A DNA stretch of 23,099 nucleotides from UBA2137 sp050251555 (GCA_050251555.1 JBFWMN010000027.1:1-23099); one strand, 5' to 3'. Positions 7,578 through 14,465 are shown, numbered from the stretch's first letter. The notes: generated from the letters alone by a model not told the origin. Translations and numbers: made by a program.

Positions 7578-7961
7578 TTAGCCGTAAAAGAGGCCGGCTG
7601 CGATAAAGGCAAAAAAGAAGCCTATACCATAGACAATCCATGCAAAAATCAGCGTGACTTTACCCAGTTTCCGAAACCGCATACATGCCTTGGCTTGTAA
7701 TGGGTCCGCAGGGCAAGGCGCATGACGCGCCCTGTATTGCAGTATGCTTGCCAAAATCAGCATGAGAGCCGCGCCCAGGAAAAGAAGCTTCTTATGTACG
7801 CTTAAGGCTGTGATCCACGGTACGGCAGAGACGAACCCTGCCAATGCCGCACCCATCCCTAAAGAGACGAGAAGGGCGGGCAGGGCGCAGCATAAAAGCG
7901 TACTGAGTGAAGCAAACAAGCCAAGACTTGGTAAAAGCGTCTGTTTCCACCACCCCGTCAT
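7578..7961 (-). CDS. MerT-like small membrane protein (putative metal transporter)
   Basis: This 127-residue protein has three or four predicted membrane helices (about 11-31, 34-52, 58-76 and 99-124). A vicinal cysteine pair C24-C25 lies in helix 1 (TLLCCALPALL) and a second pair C83/C93 lies in the loop after helix 3. That matches the layout of mercuric transporter MerT (cysteines near 24/25 and 76/82), though the rest of the sequence is diverged. Its ATG overlaps the stop of the MerP-like gene by 4 bp, as expected for a coupled periplasmic-carrier/membrane-transporter pair. The metal could be mercury, copper or another soft ion, since merA and merR are absent here. Confidence 0.62.
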   Translation of the reverse strand: MTGWWKQTLLPSLGLFASLSTLLCCALPALLVSLGMGAALAGFVSAVPWITALSVHKKLLFLGAALMLILASILQYRARHAPCPADPLQAKACMRFRKLGKVTLIFAWIVYGIGFFFAFIAAGLFYG

Positions 7962-8272
7962 TGTGCCAGTGCCCCTTCATGGTGAATGGCGACAACGTCA
8001 TAGCCTGCATCAGTGATCAACTTTTGTGTCACAGCATCATCCAGCATTTGCCCGTCTTTAATGTCAATTGTGACCACTTTTGTATCGAGGTCCACATTCA
8101 CGCCTTCTACGGCAGGTTGCTCTTTGAAGACTTTTTCAATCGAGCGGGCACAGAAATCGCAGACCAACCCGTTCACATCCACTTTAACCGTGCCACCTGC
8201 GCCATGATTGGCAAGGGCGGGGGTTGCAGCAAAAACAAGAAGTGTGACAATAGATAAAATAAAGCTTTTCAT
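7958..8272 (-). CDS. MerP-like exported heavy-metal-associated (HMA) protein
   Basis: This 104-residue protein has a signal peptide (about 1-21, ending TPALA) and one HMA domain. Its metal-binding loop is GLVCDFCARS, a C-x-x-C motif at about residues 37-40. The alternating VEGVNVDLDTKVVTI and LITDAGYDV blocks complete the ferredoxin-like fold. HMA proteins bind soft metals such as Cu(I) or Hg(II) through the two cysteines. Export to the periplasm plus the overlapping MerT-like gene makes a MerP-type role likely: capturing a metal and passing it to the membrane protein. An AAGGA ribosome-binding site precedes the start. Confidence 0.78.
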   Translation of the reverse strand: MKSFILSIVTLLVFAATPALANHGAGGTVKVDVNGLVCDFCARSIEKVFKEQPAVEGVNVDLDTKVVTIDIKDGQMLDDAVTQKLITDAGYDVVAIHHEGALAQ

Positions 8273-8301
8273 AGTGTTATATCCTTATGTGAAGATTTTG
8301 A

Positions 8302-8964
8302 TTAAAAGCGATGGACATAGTTGAACAGGCCTTTGCCGTCCGTACTCATGCCCGCTTCCAGAAGGTCGGGCCCTTTGAACATGCGTACCAAAGGGGTAAC
8401 CGTAACCGGATCGTCGCTTTCGTGCGCGTGCCTGACCTCAAGCATCAGCCACGTATGGATATCGCCGTAATCCCCGACATAGGGAGCAACACCGACGCGT
8501 GCGCTTTGCGTGTAAAAGTCAGTAATATTGCCCGCCTCGGTGAAACGATTTTCATACGAGGCAAAAAACCGTCTGTTTTCCCAGTCGGTCGCAAGCCCCG
8601 TAAAGCCTGCAGGCGTGGTTGTATCTTTTCCGTTATCATCATCGCCAATGGCTACGCCCACACCGGATTTCAGATAAAGATTGGCCTGTGAGTCCGGACC
8701 ATTCCAGCGTTTGAGAAGGTTGTTCATCTGCACCGCATGCAGATTGAACTCACCCTCGCGCCAATGTTCGAACTTGTAGCCAAGAGAGGTATAGGCGGTC
8801 GGTGAGTAATGCAGGTGGAGCGTATTTGCATCCCCATCATTCATACTCATAAATGTCCAGCCACCCGGATAGGAAACGGGCCTTGCATCCGCCTGCGGGG
8901 ATGTCCCCACAATCACGACGCATGCCACAAGGGCAGCCCATGCTGTTTTTTGGAAAGTCATCAT
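8302..8964 (-). CDS. Exported beta-barrel-like protein, function unknown
   Basis: I do not recognise this family. The 220-residue protein has a signal peptide (about 1-27, ending SPQADA). The rest alternates short amphipathic strands with polar turns rich in D, N and G, and it ends in F (YVHRF), the typical final residue of an outer-membrane beta-barrel. Recognisable strand-like stretches include LGYKFEHWREGEFNLHAVQM and THTWLMLEV-like segments near residue 170. An AGGAG ribosome-binding site precedes two adjacent ATG codons (8964 and 8961). It sits between the MerP-like gene and the Cys-rich gene on the same strand, so it may be an outer-membrane component of a metal-handling cluster. Confidence 0.6.
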   Translation of the reverse strand: MMTFQKTAWAALVACVVIVGTSPQADARPVSYPGGWTFMSMNDGDANTLHLHYSPTAYTSLGYKFEHWREGEFNLHAVQMNNLLKRWNGPDSQANLYLKSGVGVAIGDDDNGKDTTTPAGFTGLATDWENRRFFASYENRFTEAGNITDFYTQSARVGVAPYVGDYGDIHTWLMLEVRHAHESDDPVTVTPLVRMFKGPDLLEAGMSTDGKGLFNYVHRF

Positions 8965-8967
8965 CTT

Positions 8968-9009
8968 TCTCCTGATATTGAAGTTAAAAACTTACTGAAG
9001 ATCAGGAGA
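8968..9009 (-). promoter_or_regulatory. Inverted repeat pairing with the ribosome-binding site of the beta-barrel gene
   Basis: ATCAGGAGA (minus-strand reading of 8976-8968), which holds the AGGAG Shine-Dalgarno of the 8964 start, is perfectly complementary over 9 nt to TCTCCTGAT (9009-9001). An inner 5-bp AAGTT/AACTT repeat lies in the loop. The upstream arm overlaps the stop codon of the Cys-rich gene. In the transcript this could fold into a hairpin hiding the ribosome-binding site. Function is inferred. Confidence 0.5.
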
Positions 9010-9379
9010 GAATTTTGGGGGGCCTTAAAGGGGGTGCGGTTGCACGGGAAACCAAAACCTCGGAGAGGCTTGGCAAATATTTATGACCTGTCACCTCATA
9101 GGCGGCAGGAACGGAATGCGGAAACAAAAGAGCGGCAGCCGTTACAAGCGAGCCGCACAAACACATGCCGTTGCAATGTTTTTTGGGCTGCTGATCCTGC
9201 TTTTGAGGCTGAGACTGAGCTTGTGCCATATCCTCATGGCATGGCATATCGGCTTTCATGGCTGTCGCTTCTGCATGCGCTTTCGCCATCATATGCGGGC
9301 AGGGTGCAGCCTGAGCGGCTCCTGCAAAGGAACCACACAACAAGGCCAGAATAATGAAACAACGGATAATATGCGCCAT
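9002..9379 (-). CDS. Cys/His/Met-rich exported small protein (DUF2946-like)
   Basis: This 125-residue protein has a signal peptide (MAHIIRCFIILALLCGSFAG, cleavage near AAQA-A). A metal-ligand-rich middle follows: CPHMM (27-31), MPCHEDM (45-51), a Q-rich linker, then HCNGMCLC (68-75). The C-terminus is ATAPPLRPP. Signal peptide, MPCH motif, Cys cluster, helix and PPxRPP tail resemble DUF2946 proteins, small exported proteins often found near copper genes. This family call is tentative. A longer frame exists up to 9529, but it overlaps the Grx-MauE gene; ATG 9379 starts directly at the signal peptide, although no good ribosome-binding site precedes it. ATG 9415 is an alternative. Confidence 0.6.
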   Translation of the reverse strand: MAHIIRCFIILALLCGSFAGAAQAAPCPHMMAKAHAEATAMKADMPCHEDMAQAQSQPQKQDQQPKKHCNGMCLCGSLVTAAALLFPHSVPAAYEVTGHKYLPSLSEVLVSRATAPPLRPPKILS

Positions 9380-9417
9380 GATATTCAGTATAGCGCATGG
9401 GCAAGGAAATGTCATTT

Positions 9418-10176
9418 TTAAAGGAAGAATGTCACCAGCATGAACAGTCCCATGCCGAACATCATGATGTTTTCGGTCAATGACAAAAAGCCCAACGGCA
9501 CGTTCTTGCCGCCGCCGACACAGGCGCATTTCAGCTCACGCTTTTCGATATAGACGGCTTTGATCACGGAGACGCCGTTAATGCCGCCGATCACCATGGC
9601 AACCGCACCGACAAGCGGCGGATAAAGGCCAGAAATCATGCCGATACCGGCAAAGGCTTCGGCAAAAGGATAGACATAGGCGTAAGGTGGATATTTTTGC
9701 GCCAGCAAATCATAAGTCAGGAAGCGGTTTGTAAAGCTGTAAAGATCCTGCAATTTCAAAATTGCCAGGACACACATGCTGAACGCCACAAAAAGGAACA
9801 GGACAGGCAGTATATTCAACGTACCGTTTACGGCAAAGGCCATCGCTACCCCCATCAGGAGCGTGACGGCAAAAACGGCAAGAACGGGCTTATAGCTGGT
9901 CTTGTCCTTCTCAGCCTCGGGGTTGGACATGCCGAACATAACGCGCAAATCCGTATAACCACCGACACGCTGACCATCAATGAAAGTTTGCGGTGTGGTT
10001 TTCACATTGTGCTTTTCTTTAAAAGCGTCCGTCTCCTCACGGGATTTCAAGTGATGATCCTCAACCTCAAACCCTTTTGATTTCAAAAGATGCAGGGCCT
10101 TTAAACCATAAGGGCAGATATGTTTCGGCATCACCATACGGTAAAGAACTGCTTTTTTGGCTGTATTGTTTGTCAT
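9418..10176 (-). CDS. Glutaredoxin-MauE fusion membrane protein
   Basis: This 252-residue protein joins two domains. Residues 8-85 form a cytosolic glutaredoxin with the single-cysteine active site CPYG (C21), the cis-Pro loop TTP (60-62) and the GG pair of the glutathione site (72-73). Residues 97-252 form a four- to five-helix MauE/DoxX-type membrane domain. KCACVGGGKNVPLG (216-229) resembles the CxCFG...PLG motif of MauE-like proteins. MauE relatives are thought to help thiol/disulfide chemistry or delivery across the membrane, so the fusion suggests glutathione-linked electron or thiol transfer. GGAG at proper spacing precedes the start. It lies 33 bp after metA on the same strand. Confidence 0.85.
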   Translation of the reverse strand: MTNNTAKKAVLYRMVMPKHICPYGLKALHLLKSKGFEVEDHHLKSREETDAFKEKHNVKTTPQTFIDGQRVGGYTDLRVMFGMSNPEAEKDKTSYKPVLAVFAVTLLMGVAMAFAVNGTLNILPVLFLFVAFSMCVLAILKLQDLYSFTNRFLTYDLLAQKYPPYAYVYPFAEAFAGIGMISGLYPPLVGAVAMVIGGINGVSVIKAVYIEKRELKCACVGGGKNVPLGFLSLTENIMMFGMGLFMLVTFFL

Positions 10177-10209
10177 GTCACATACTCCGTATTCTTTAAG
10201 TGTTTTGAG

Positions 10210-11157
10210 TTATGCCGCACTGGTCACTTGTGAAGCCCCGCCCATCCCGATGGCCTCAATCTCATAAGGTGTTGTCTGGTATATCTCGTTGATCCAGTTA
10301 CCGAACAAAAGATGGGCGTGCGAACGCCAGTTGTTTTTGGGACGGGCCGTTACATCGTCGTCGGGGAAGTAATATTTCGGGCAGGGCGCATCCACATTAC
10401 CTTGCGCGTCGCGCTCATATTCGCGTGCCAAGGCGTGCGTGTCATATTCCATGTGATTGAACATATAAAGGGCTCGGTGTGGTGCGTCTTCCAGCAGGAA
10501 GACACCCGTTTCCTTGTTCTCAGCCAGAATGGTCAGGCCTTTATTGTTCGGGATATCGGATTTTCTGATCTCTGACCAGCGCGACACAGGCACGAAAAAT
10601 TCGTCGGAAAAACCTCTGAGATAAGGGGAGGCGGGAAAGATATTGTGATGGGCAAACACGCCCCATGCTTTTTCAGGTAAGGCATGCTTGCCGATCCCGT
10701 GAAAATGATAGGCAGCGGCTTGCGCCCCCCAGCAGACCGTAAAAAGACGGTGCACGTTGGTTTGCGTCCAGTCGAGAATTTGGCGCAGCTCACGCCAATA
10801 GGTGACTTGCTCGAACGGCAGTTGCTCAACTGGCGCGCCTGTGATGATTAACCCGTCAAATTTACGATGCTTTACGTTATTCCATGTCTCGTAATAAGTA
10901 ATGAGATGTTCTTCATCCGTATTTTTGGATTTATGCGACCCGACGCGGATCAGGGTTAATTCCACCTGCAACGGTGTCGCCCCGATGAGGCGCGCAAACT
11001 GCGTTTCCGTTTCAATTTTATTCGGCATCAAATTGAGAAGGCCGATCTGCAAGGGACGGATATCCTGCCGAAACGCCGTTGTTTCATCCATGACCATCAC
11101 GCCCTCGGCCTCTAATACGGCGCGTGCGGGCAATGTGTCGGCAATCTTAATGGGCAT
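10210..11157 (-). CDS. metA: Homoserine O-acetyltransferase (MetA/MetAA family)
   Basis: This 315-residue enzyme activates homoserine for methionine synthesis. It starts MPIKIADTLPARAVLEAEGV and contains LNLMPNKIETE, TGAPVE and FTVCWGAQAA. The catalytic triad is in register: C142, H235 and E237 (NHMEY). Residue 111 is Glu (GAPVE). In this family Glu at 111 is associated with acetyl-CoA use and Gly with succinyl-CoA, so the predicted product is O-acetylhomoserine even though many annotations say succinyltransferase. It is followed on the same strand by the Grx-MauE gene. The upstream 225-bp region is shared with the divergent cco operon and holds nested inverted repeats. A GAGAG ribosome-binding site is present. 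Confidence 0.95.
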   Translation of the reverse strand: MPIKIADTLPARAVLEAEGVMVMDETTAFRQDIRPLQIGLLNLMPNKIETETQFARLIGATPLQVELTLIRVGSHKSKNTDEEHLITYYETWNNVKHRKFDGLIITGAPVEQLPFEQVTYWRELRQILDWTQTNVHRLFTVCWGAQAAAYHFHGIGKHALPEKAWGVFAHHNIFPASPYLRGFSDEFFVPVSRWSEIRKSDIPNNKGLTILAENKETGVFLLEDAPHRALYMFNHMEYDTHALAREYERDAQGNVDAPCPKYYFPDDDVTARPKNNWRSHAHLLFGNWINEIYQTTPYEIEAIGMGGASQVTSAA

Positions 11158-11283
11158 GGTGTTCTCTCTCGTTCTTATTCTTCAATGCGGAACGCGTATC
11201 TTTGCAAAAAATGGAAATCAGGAGCAAGCGATTTGTATGCATCTCTTTTCACGATGACTTTTTGGATCTCAGATAAAAAAGTT

Positions 11284-11343
11284 GAGGCGCTTGATTTTCG
11301 TCAAGTCACTTGCCTTACCAATTGCATAGACTGTATGCGCCTC
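11284..11343. repeat. Nested inverted repeats in the metA/cco intergenic region
   Basis: Perfect outer arms GAGGCGC (11284-11290) and GCGCCTC (11337-11343) enclose two smaller inverted repeats. These are the FNR-like TTGATTTTCGTCAA (11291-11304) and GCATA/TATGC (11324-11328 and 11334-11338, sharing two bases with the outer arm). Read on the minus strand, towards metA, the element is followed by a run of six T (11280-11275 region). It could be a leader structure or attenuator of metA, or simply stacked operator sites. Confidence 0.55.
11291..11304 (+). promoter_or_regulatory. FNR/FixK-type box upstream of the cco operon
   Basis: TTGATTTTCGTCAA matches the FNR consensus TTGATnnnnATCAA with one mismatch. 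Its centre is about 85 bp upstream of the first ATG (11383). If it worked at -41.5, transcription would begin near 11339, giving a leader of about 44 nt. Low-oxygen activation of cco/fix operons through such boxes is well established in alphaproteobacteria. Confidence 0.75.
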
Positions 11344-11382
11344 AAAAAGGGCAATACAAAAAGAATAGGTTAAACAACAAAC

Positions 11383-12123
11383 ATGATTTCGGGTGTGAGT
11401 AATGCGCTATTGCATGCAGGCCAATGCCTGCCCAGCCTGTCCTATGGTCAGGGGCTAGCGGCAAGTCTGTTTCTCGGCGGTCTGGTTGCAGGGTTTTCCC
11501 ATTGCACCATGATGTGCGGCCCGTTTGTGATTTCGCAAAGCCAGAAGCTGGAAAAGGCAAGCTCAGCCATTTTATTGCCTTATCATTTGGGACGCATCAC
11601 GACCTATGTGTCTCTGGCGGTTTTTCTTCATAGCTTTATCAGCCTGACCTTTATCTACGCACCCATTAAAAACCTGATTGCCGCACCTATGCTGATGACT
11701 GCGGCGCTGTTTTTTCTGGTGACGGCTTTCCCAAAACTCGCACAAAGCGGGCTTCTCTCATGGGCCAATATCCGTTACCCGCAAAGTCTTTCCCGTATAC
11801 TTAATCAGGGCATGCGCCGCAGCGCCAAATTGCCTTCTTTTATAAAAACTTACGCCATGGGCGTCCTTCTCGGTATTATGCCCTGCGGTATGGTTGTTGC
11901 GGCTTTACTGGCGGCCTCGACAGCACCGAGTCTTTCGGGCGCAGCAGCCGCCATGTCTGCGTTCGGGGCAGGGACAGTCCCCGCACTGGTTTTAACCGCT
12001 CTTACGGGGCGTTTCTTTATGAAGCGTTTTGACGGGCGTTACGCATGGGTGAGAAAAGCACCCCTTTTAATCAGCACTTTATGGCTCTGCTTTTTGGCAG
12101 GCTCACTTTTGATAACAGGATGA
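11383..12123 (+). CDS. Sulfite exporter TauE/SafE (DsbD_2-like) family membrane protein, cco-linked
   Basis: This 246-residue protein has about six membrane helices. HCTMMCGP (residues 40-47) lies in the first helix and MPCGM (166-170) lies in a later one, a pattern typical of the DsbD_2/SafE-like branch of the LysE/CcdA-like transporters. Members are repeatedly found beside ccoGHIS genes and are suspected to act in copper handling or thiol transfer for cytochrome assembly; the real substrate is uncertain. Here it is the first gene of the cbb3 operon, directly behind an FNR-type box. Its stop overlaps the probable ccoN start (ATGA), so the two are coupled. The Cys/Met/His cluster in helix 1 could ligate Cu(I). 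Confidence 0.82.
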   Translation: MISGVSNALLHAGQCLPSLSYGQGLAASLFLGGLVAGFSHCTMMCGPFVISQSQKLEKASSAILLPYHLGRITTYVSLAVFLHSFISLTFIYAPIKNLIAAPMLMTAALFFLVTAFPKLAQSGLLSWANIRYPQSLSRILNQGMRRSAKLPSFIKTYAMGVLLGIMPCGMVVAALLAASTAPSLSGAAAAMSAFGAGTVPALVLTALTGRFFMKRFDGRYAWVRKAPLLISTLWLCFLAGSLLITG

Positions 12124-13649
12124 AAAACACGCACATGACGACTGATATAACCGCAAATCTTTTAAAAGACAGCCCCAAGGACAATTACAATTACGATATT
12201 GTCCGCCTGTTTGCTCTGGCCACCTGTTTTTGGGGTGTTGTCGGGATGCTGGTCGGGGTGGTGATTGCCCTGCAACTGGCTTTCCCCGCGCTGAATTTCG
12301 AACCTTACCTCAATTTCGGTCGCCTGCGCCCCGTTCACACGTCGGGCGTGATCTTTGCTTTCGGTGGGAATGCGTTGTTCGCCACAAGTTACTACGTTGT
12401 CCAGCGCACGTGCCGTGCGCGCCTTTGGAATGACGGGCTCGCCAAATTCACATTCTGGGGGTATCAGTCGGTGATTGTGATGGCGGCGCTCGGTTATGTG
12501 CTGGGCTCAACGCAAGGTAAGGAATATGCCGAACCGGAATGGTATGTCGATATCTGGCTGACCATCGTTTGGGTCGCTTATCTCGCTGTTTACATGATGA
12601 CGATTATCAAGCGTAAAGAGCCGCATCTTTATGTCGCCAACTGGTTCTATCTGGCCTTTATCATTACGGTTGCCGTTCTGCATTTGGGGAACAATCTGCA
12701 AATCCCCGTCGACTGGCGCTATGGCAAAAGTTACGAGATTGCCTCAGGCGTTCAATCCGCGATGATCCAGTGGTGGTACGGGCATAATGCCGTGGGCTTT
12801 TTCCTAACCGCAGGCTTTTTGGGGATGATGTATTACTTCGTGCCCAAACGTGCCGAGCGCCCGATTTATTCCTATCGCCTCTCAATCGTTCACTTCTGGT
12901 CGTTGATCTTCATTTATATCTGGGCAGGCCCTCACCACTTGCATTACACGGCTTTGCCTGAATGGGCACAGACATTGGGTATGACCTTCTCAATCATGCT
13001 CTGGATGCCTAGCTGGGGCGGGATGATCAACGGGATCATGACCTTATCAGGCGCCTGGGACAAACTCAGAAAAGACCCCGTGTTGCGCTTCATGATTGTC
13101 TCTCTGGCCTTTTACGGGATGAGCACGTTCGAAGGGCCGCTCATGTCGATCCGCGCCGTCAACTCGCTCTCGCACTATACGGACTGGACCATCGGTCACG
13201 TGCATTCGGGCGCACTTGGCTGGGTCGGTTTTATCACGTTCGGAGCTTTATATTACCTTGTGCCACGCCTTTACGGACAGCGTGAGGTGTACTCACTGAA
13301 ACTCGTGAACCTGCATTTGTGGGTCTCGACACTCGGTATCGTCTTCTACATTGCCGCGATGTGGGTCTCCGGCATCATGCAAGGTCTGATGTGGCGCTCC
13401 TATGACGATATGGGTTTCTTGAACTATTCCTTCGTCGAGACGGTGGTTGCCATGCATCCTTTCTATGTGATCCGCGCTCTGGGTGGCGTTCTCTATCTCG
13501 GCGGCACGCTGATCATGATTTACAACTTCTACCGCACAATCCGCGGCGACGTTGCCATGAACGAGGTCGACAAGGACGGTCACGCAAGACAGGCCCTATC
13601 TCGCGGCAATCCGACCGGCCCCAAAGTTGCGGCTGCACCGGCTGAATAG
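12120..13649 (+). CDS. ccoN: Cytochrome c oxidase cbb3-type subunit I
   Basis: This is the catalytic subunit of the high-affinity cbb3 oxidase, reducing O2 at the haem b3-CuB centre in the inner membrane. With ATG 12120 it has 509 residues and about twelve helices. The ligands line up: H73 (RPVHTS) and H362 for haem b, H360 (GHVH) for haem b3, H222 (WYGHN) with H272/H273 (PHHLHY) for CuB, and Y266 (IYIWAG) as the cross-linked tyrosine of cbb3 enzymes. The frame stays open to 12045, but ATG 12120 overlaps the preceding stop as ATGA; ATG 12135 is an alternative. A conventional proton-pumping oxidase would place its active-site Tyr elsewhere. Confidence 0.97.
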   Translation: MKNTHMTTDITANLLKDSPKDNYNYDIVRLFALATCFWGVVGMLVGVVIALQLAFPALNFEPYLNFGRLRPVHTSGVIFAFGGNALFATSYYVVQRTCRARLWNDGLAKFTFWGYQSVIVMAALGYVLGSTQGKEYAEPEWYVDIWLTIVWVAYLAVYMMTIIKRKEPHLYVANWFYLAFIITVAVLHLGNNLQIPVDWRYGKSYEIASGVQSAMIQWWYGHNAVGFFLTAGFLGMMYYFVPKRAERPIYSYRLSIVHFWSLIFIYIWAGPHHLHYTALPEWAQTLGMTFSIMLWMPSWGGMINGIMTLSGAWDKLRKDPVLRFMIVSLAFYGMSTFEGPLMSIRAVNSLSHYTDWTIGHVHSGALGWVGFITFGALYYLVPRLYGQREVYSLKLVNLHLWVSTLGIVFYIAAMWVSGIMQGLMWRSYDDMGFLNYSFVETVVAMHPFYVIRALGGVLYLGGTLIMIYNFYRTIRGDVAMNEVDKDGHARQALSRGNPTGPKVAAAPAE

Positions 13650-13682
13650 ATTTGATGATGAACAGGAAAGACTGAAACGCAC

Positions 13683-14465
13683 ATGAATATTTTCAAAAAC
13701 CACGAATTCCTCGAGAAAAATTCGGTTGTCTTGCTGATCGCCATTATCGTGACGGTCCTGATCGGCGGAATTATCGAGATCATCCCGCTCTTCAGGCAAG
13801 AAACGGTCATCGAGCCTGTTGAAGGCGTGCGTCCTTATACGCCGCTGGAGCTGGCTGGCTATAACATCTATGTCCGCGAGGGCTGTTACAACTGTCACTC
13901 CCAGCAAATCCGCCCGTTGCGTGACGAGGTTGTCCGCTACGGTCACTATTCTCTGGCAGCAGAAAGCATGTATGACCACCCGTTCCAGTGGGGGTCAAAG
14001 CGTACAGGGCCTGATCTGGCGCGTGTCGGCGGTAAATATTCGGATGACTGGCAGGTTGCACACCTGAAAAACCCGCGTGACGTTGTACCTGAATCCATTA
14101 TGCCGTCCTATGCCTTCCTCGCCAAAACAGGCCTGAAAACACATGATCTGCCCAAGCACCTTGCCACACTCCGCATGGTCGGCGTGCCTTATACGGATGA
14201 AATGATCGAATGGGCCGAAAAAGACGCTCTTGCCCAAGCCATCGGCGAACCACGCACCAGCACGGACGGCCTGAAAGAACGCTACGGCGACAAAGTCATG
14301 GCCCGTTCATTTGACGGCAATCCTAAGATGGTGACCGAAATGGATGCGCTGGTCGCGTACTTGCAGGTTCTGGGTGCGATGGTCGACTTTAATGCCATCA
14401 AAGACACGGAGCCGATGGGGAAAGATGCTGTTACGCCGTCTGCTGCAAAAGAGGGAGGTGAATAG
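13683..14465 (+). CDS. ccoO: Cytochrome c oxidase cbb3-type subunit II (mono-haem cytochrome c)
   Basis: This 260-residue protein has one N-terminal membrane anchor (about 15-35) and a periplasmic c-type cytochrome domain. The haem attachment site is CYNCH (68-72), followed by SQQIRPL. The likely axial methionine is M140 in ESIMPSYAF. It passes electrons from CcoP to the CcoN active site. The length and the EGCYNCHSQ block are typical. An AGGAAAG element lies upstream of the start, and the gene follows ccoN by 33 bp. Confidence 0.97.
   Translation: MNIFKNHEFLEKNSVVLLIAIIVTVLIGGIIEIIPLFRQETVIEPVEGVRPYTPLELAGYNIYVREGCYNCHSQQIRPLRDEVVRYGHYSLAAESMYDHPFQWGSKRTGPDLARVGGKYSDDWQVAHLKNPRDVVPESIMPSYAFLAKTGLKTHDLPKHLATLRMVGVPYTDEMIEWAEKDALAQAIGEPRTSTDGLKERYGDKVMARSFDGNPKMVTEMDALVAYLQVLGAMVDFNAIKDTEPMGKDAVTPSAAKEGGE

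Noticed and set aside
7578..8272. Bona fide mercury-resistance (mer) operon
   Set aside because: Only MerT- and MerP-like proteins are present; merA, merR and mobile-element hallmarks are missing from the window.
8274..8296. TGTTATAT upstream of the MerP-like gene, considered as a second Zur-like site
   Set aside because: Only one half-site is present; the opposite half does not match.
8809..9354. A 181-codon open frame on the plus strand
   Set aside because: It runs opposite two minus-strand genes with signal peptides and family features, and its translation shows no domain.
11158..11382. SAM-I or SAM-II riboswitch upstream of metA
   Set aside because: The conserved cores of these classes could not be found on the minus strand. 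Only the nested inverted repeats are supportable.
12045..12119. Upstream extension of ccoN
   Set aside because: It would overlap the preceding TauE/SafE gene by about 80 bp and adds residues unlike CcoN N-termini.
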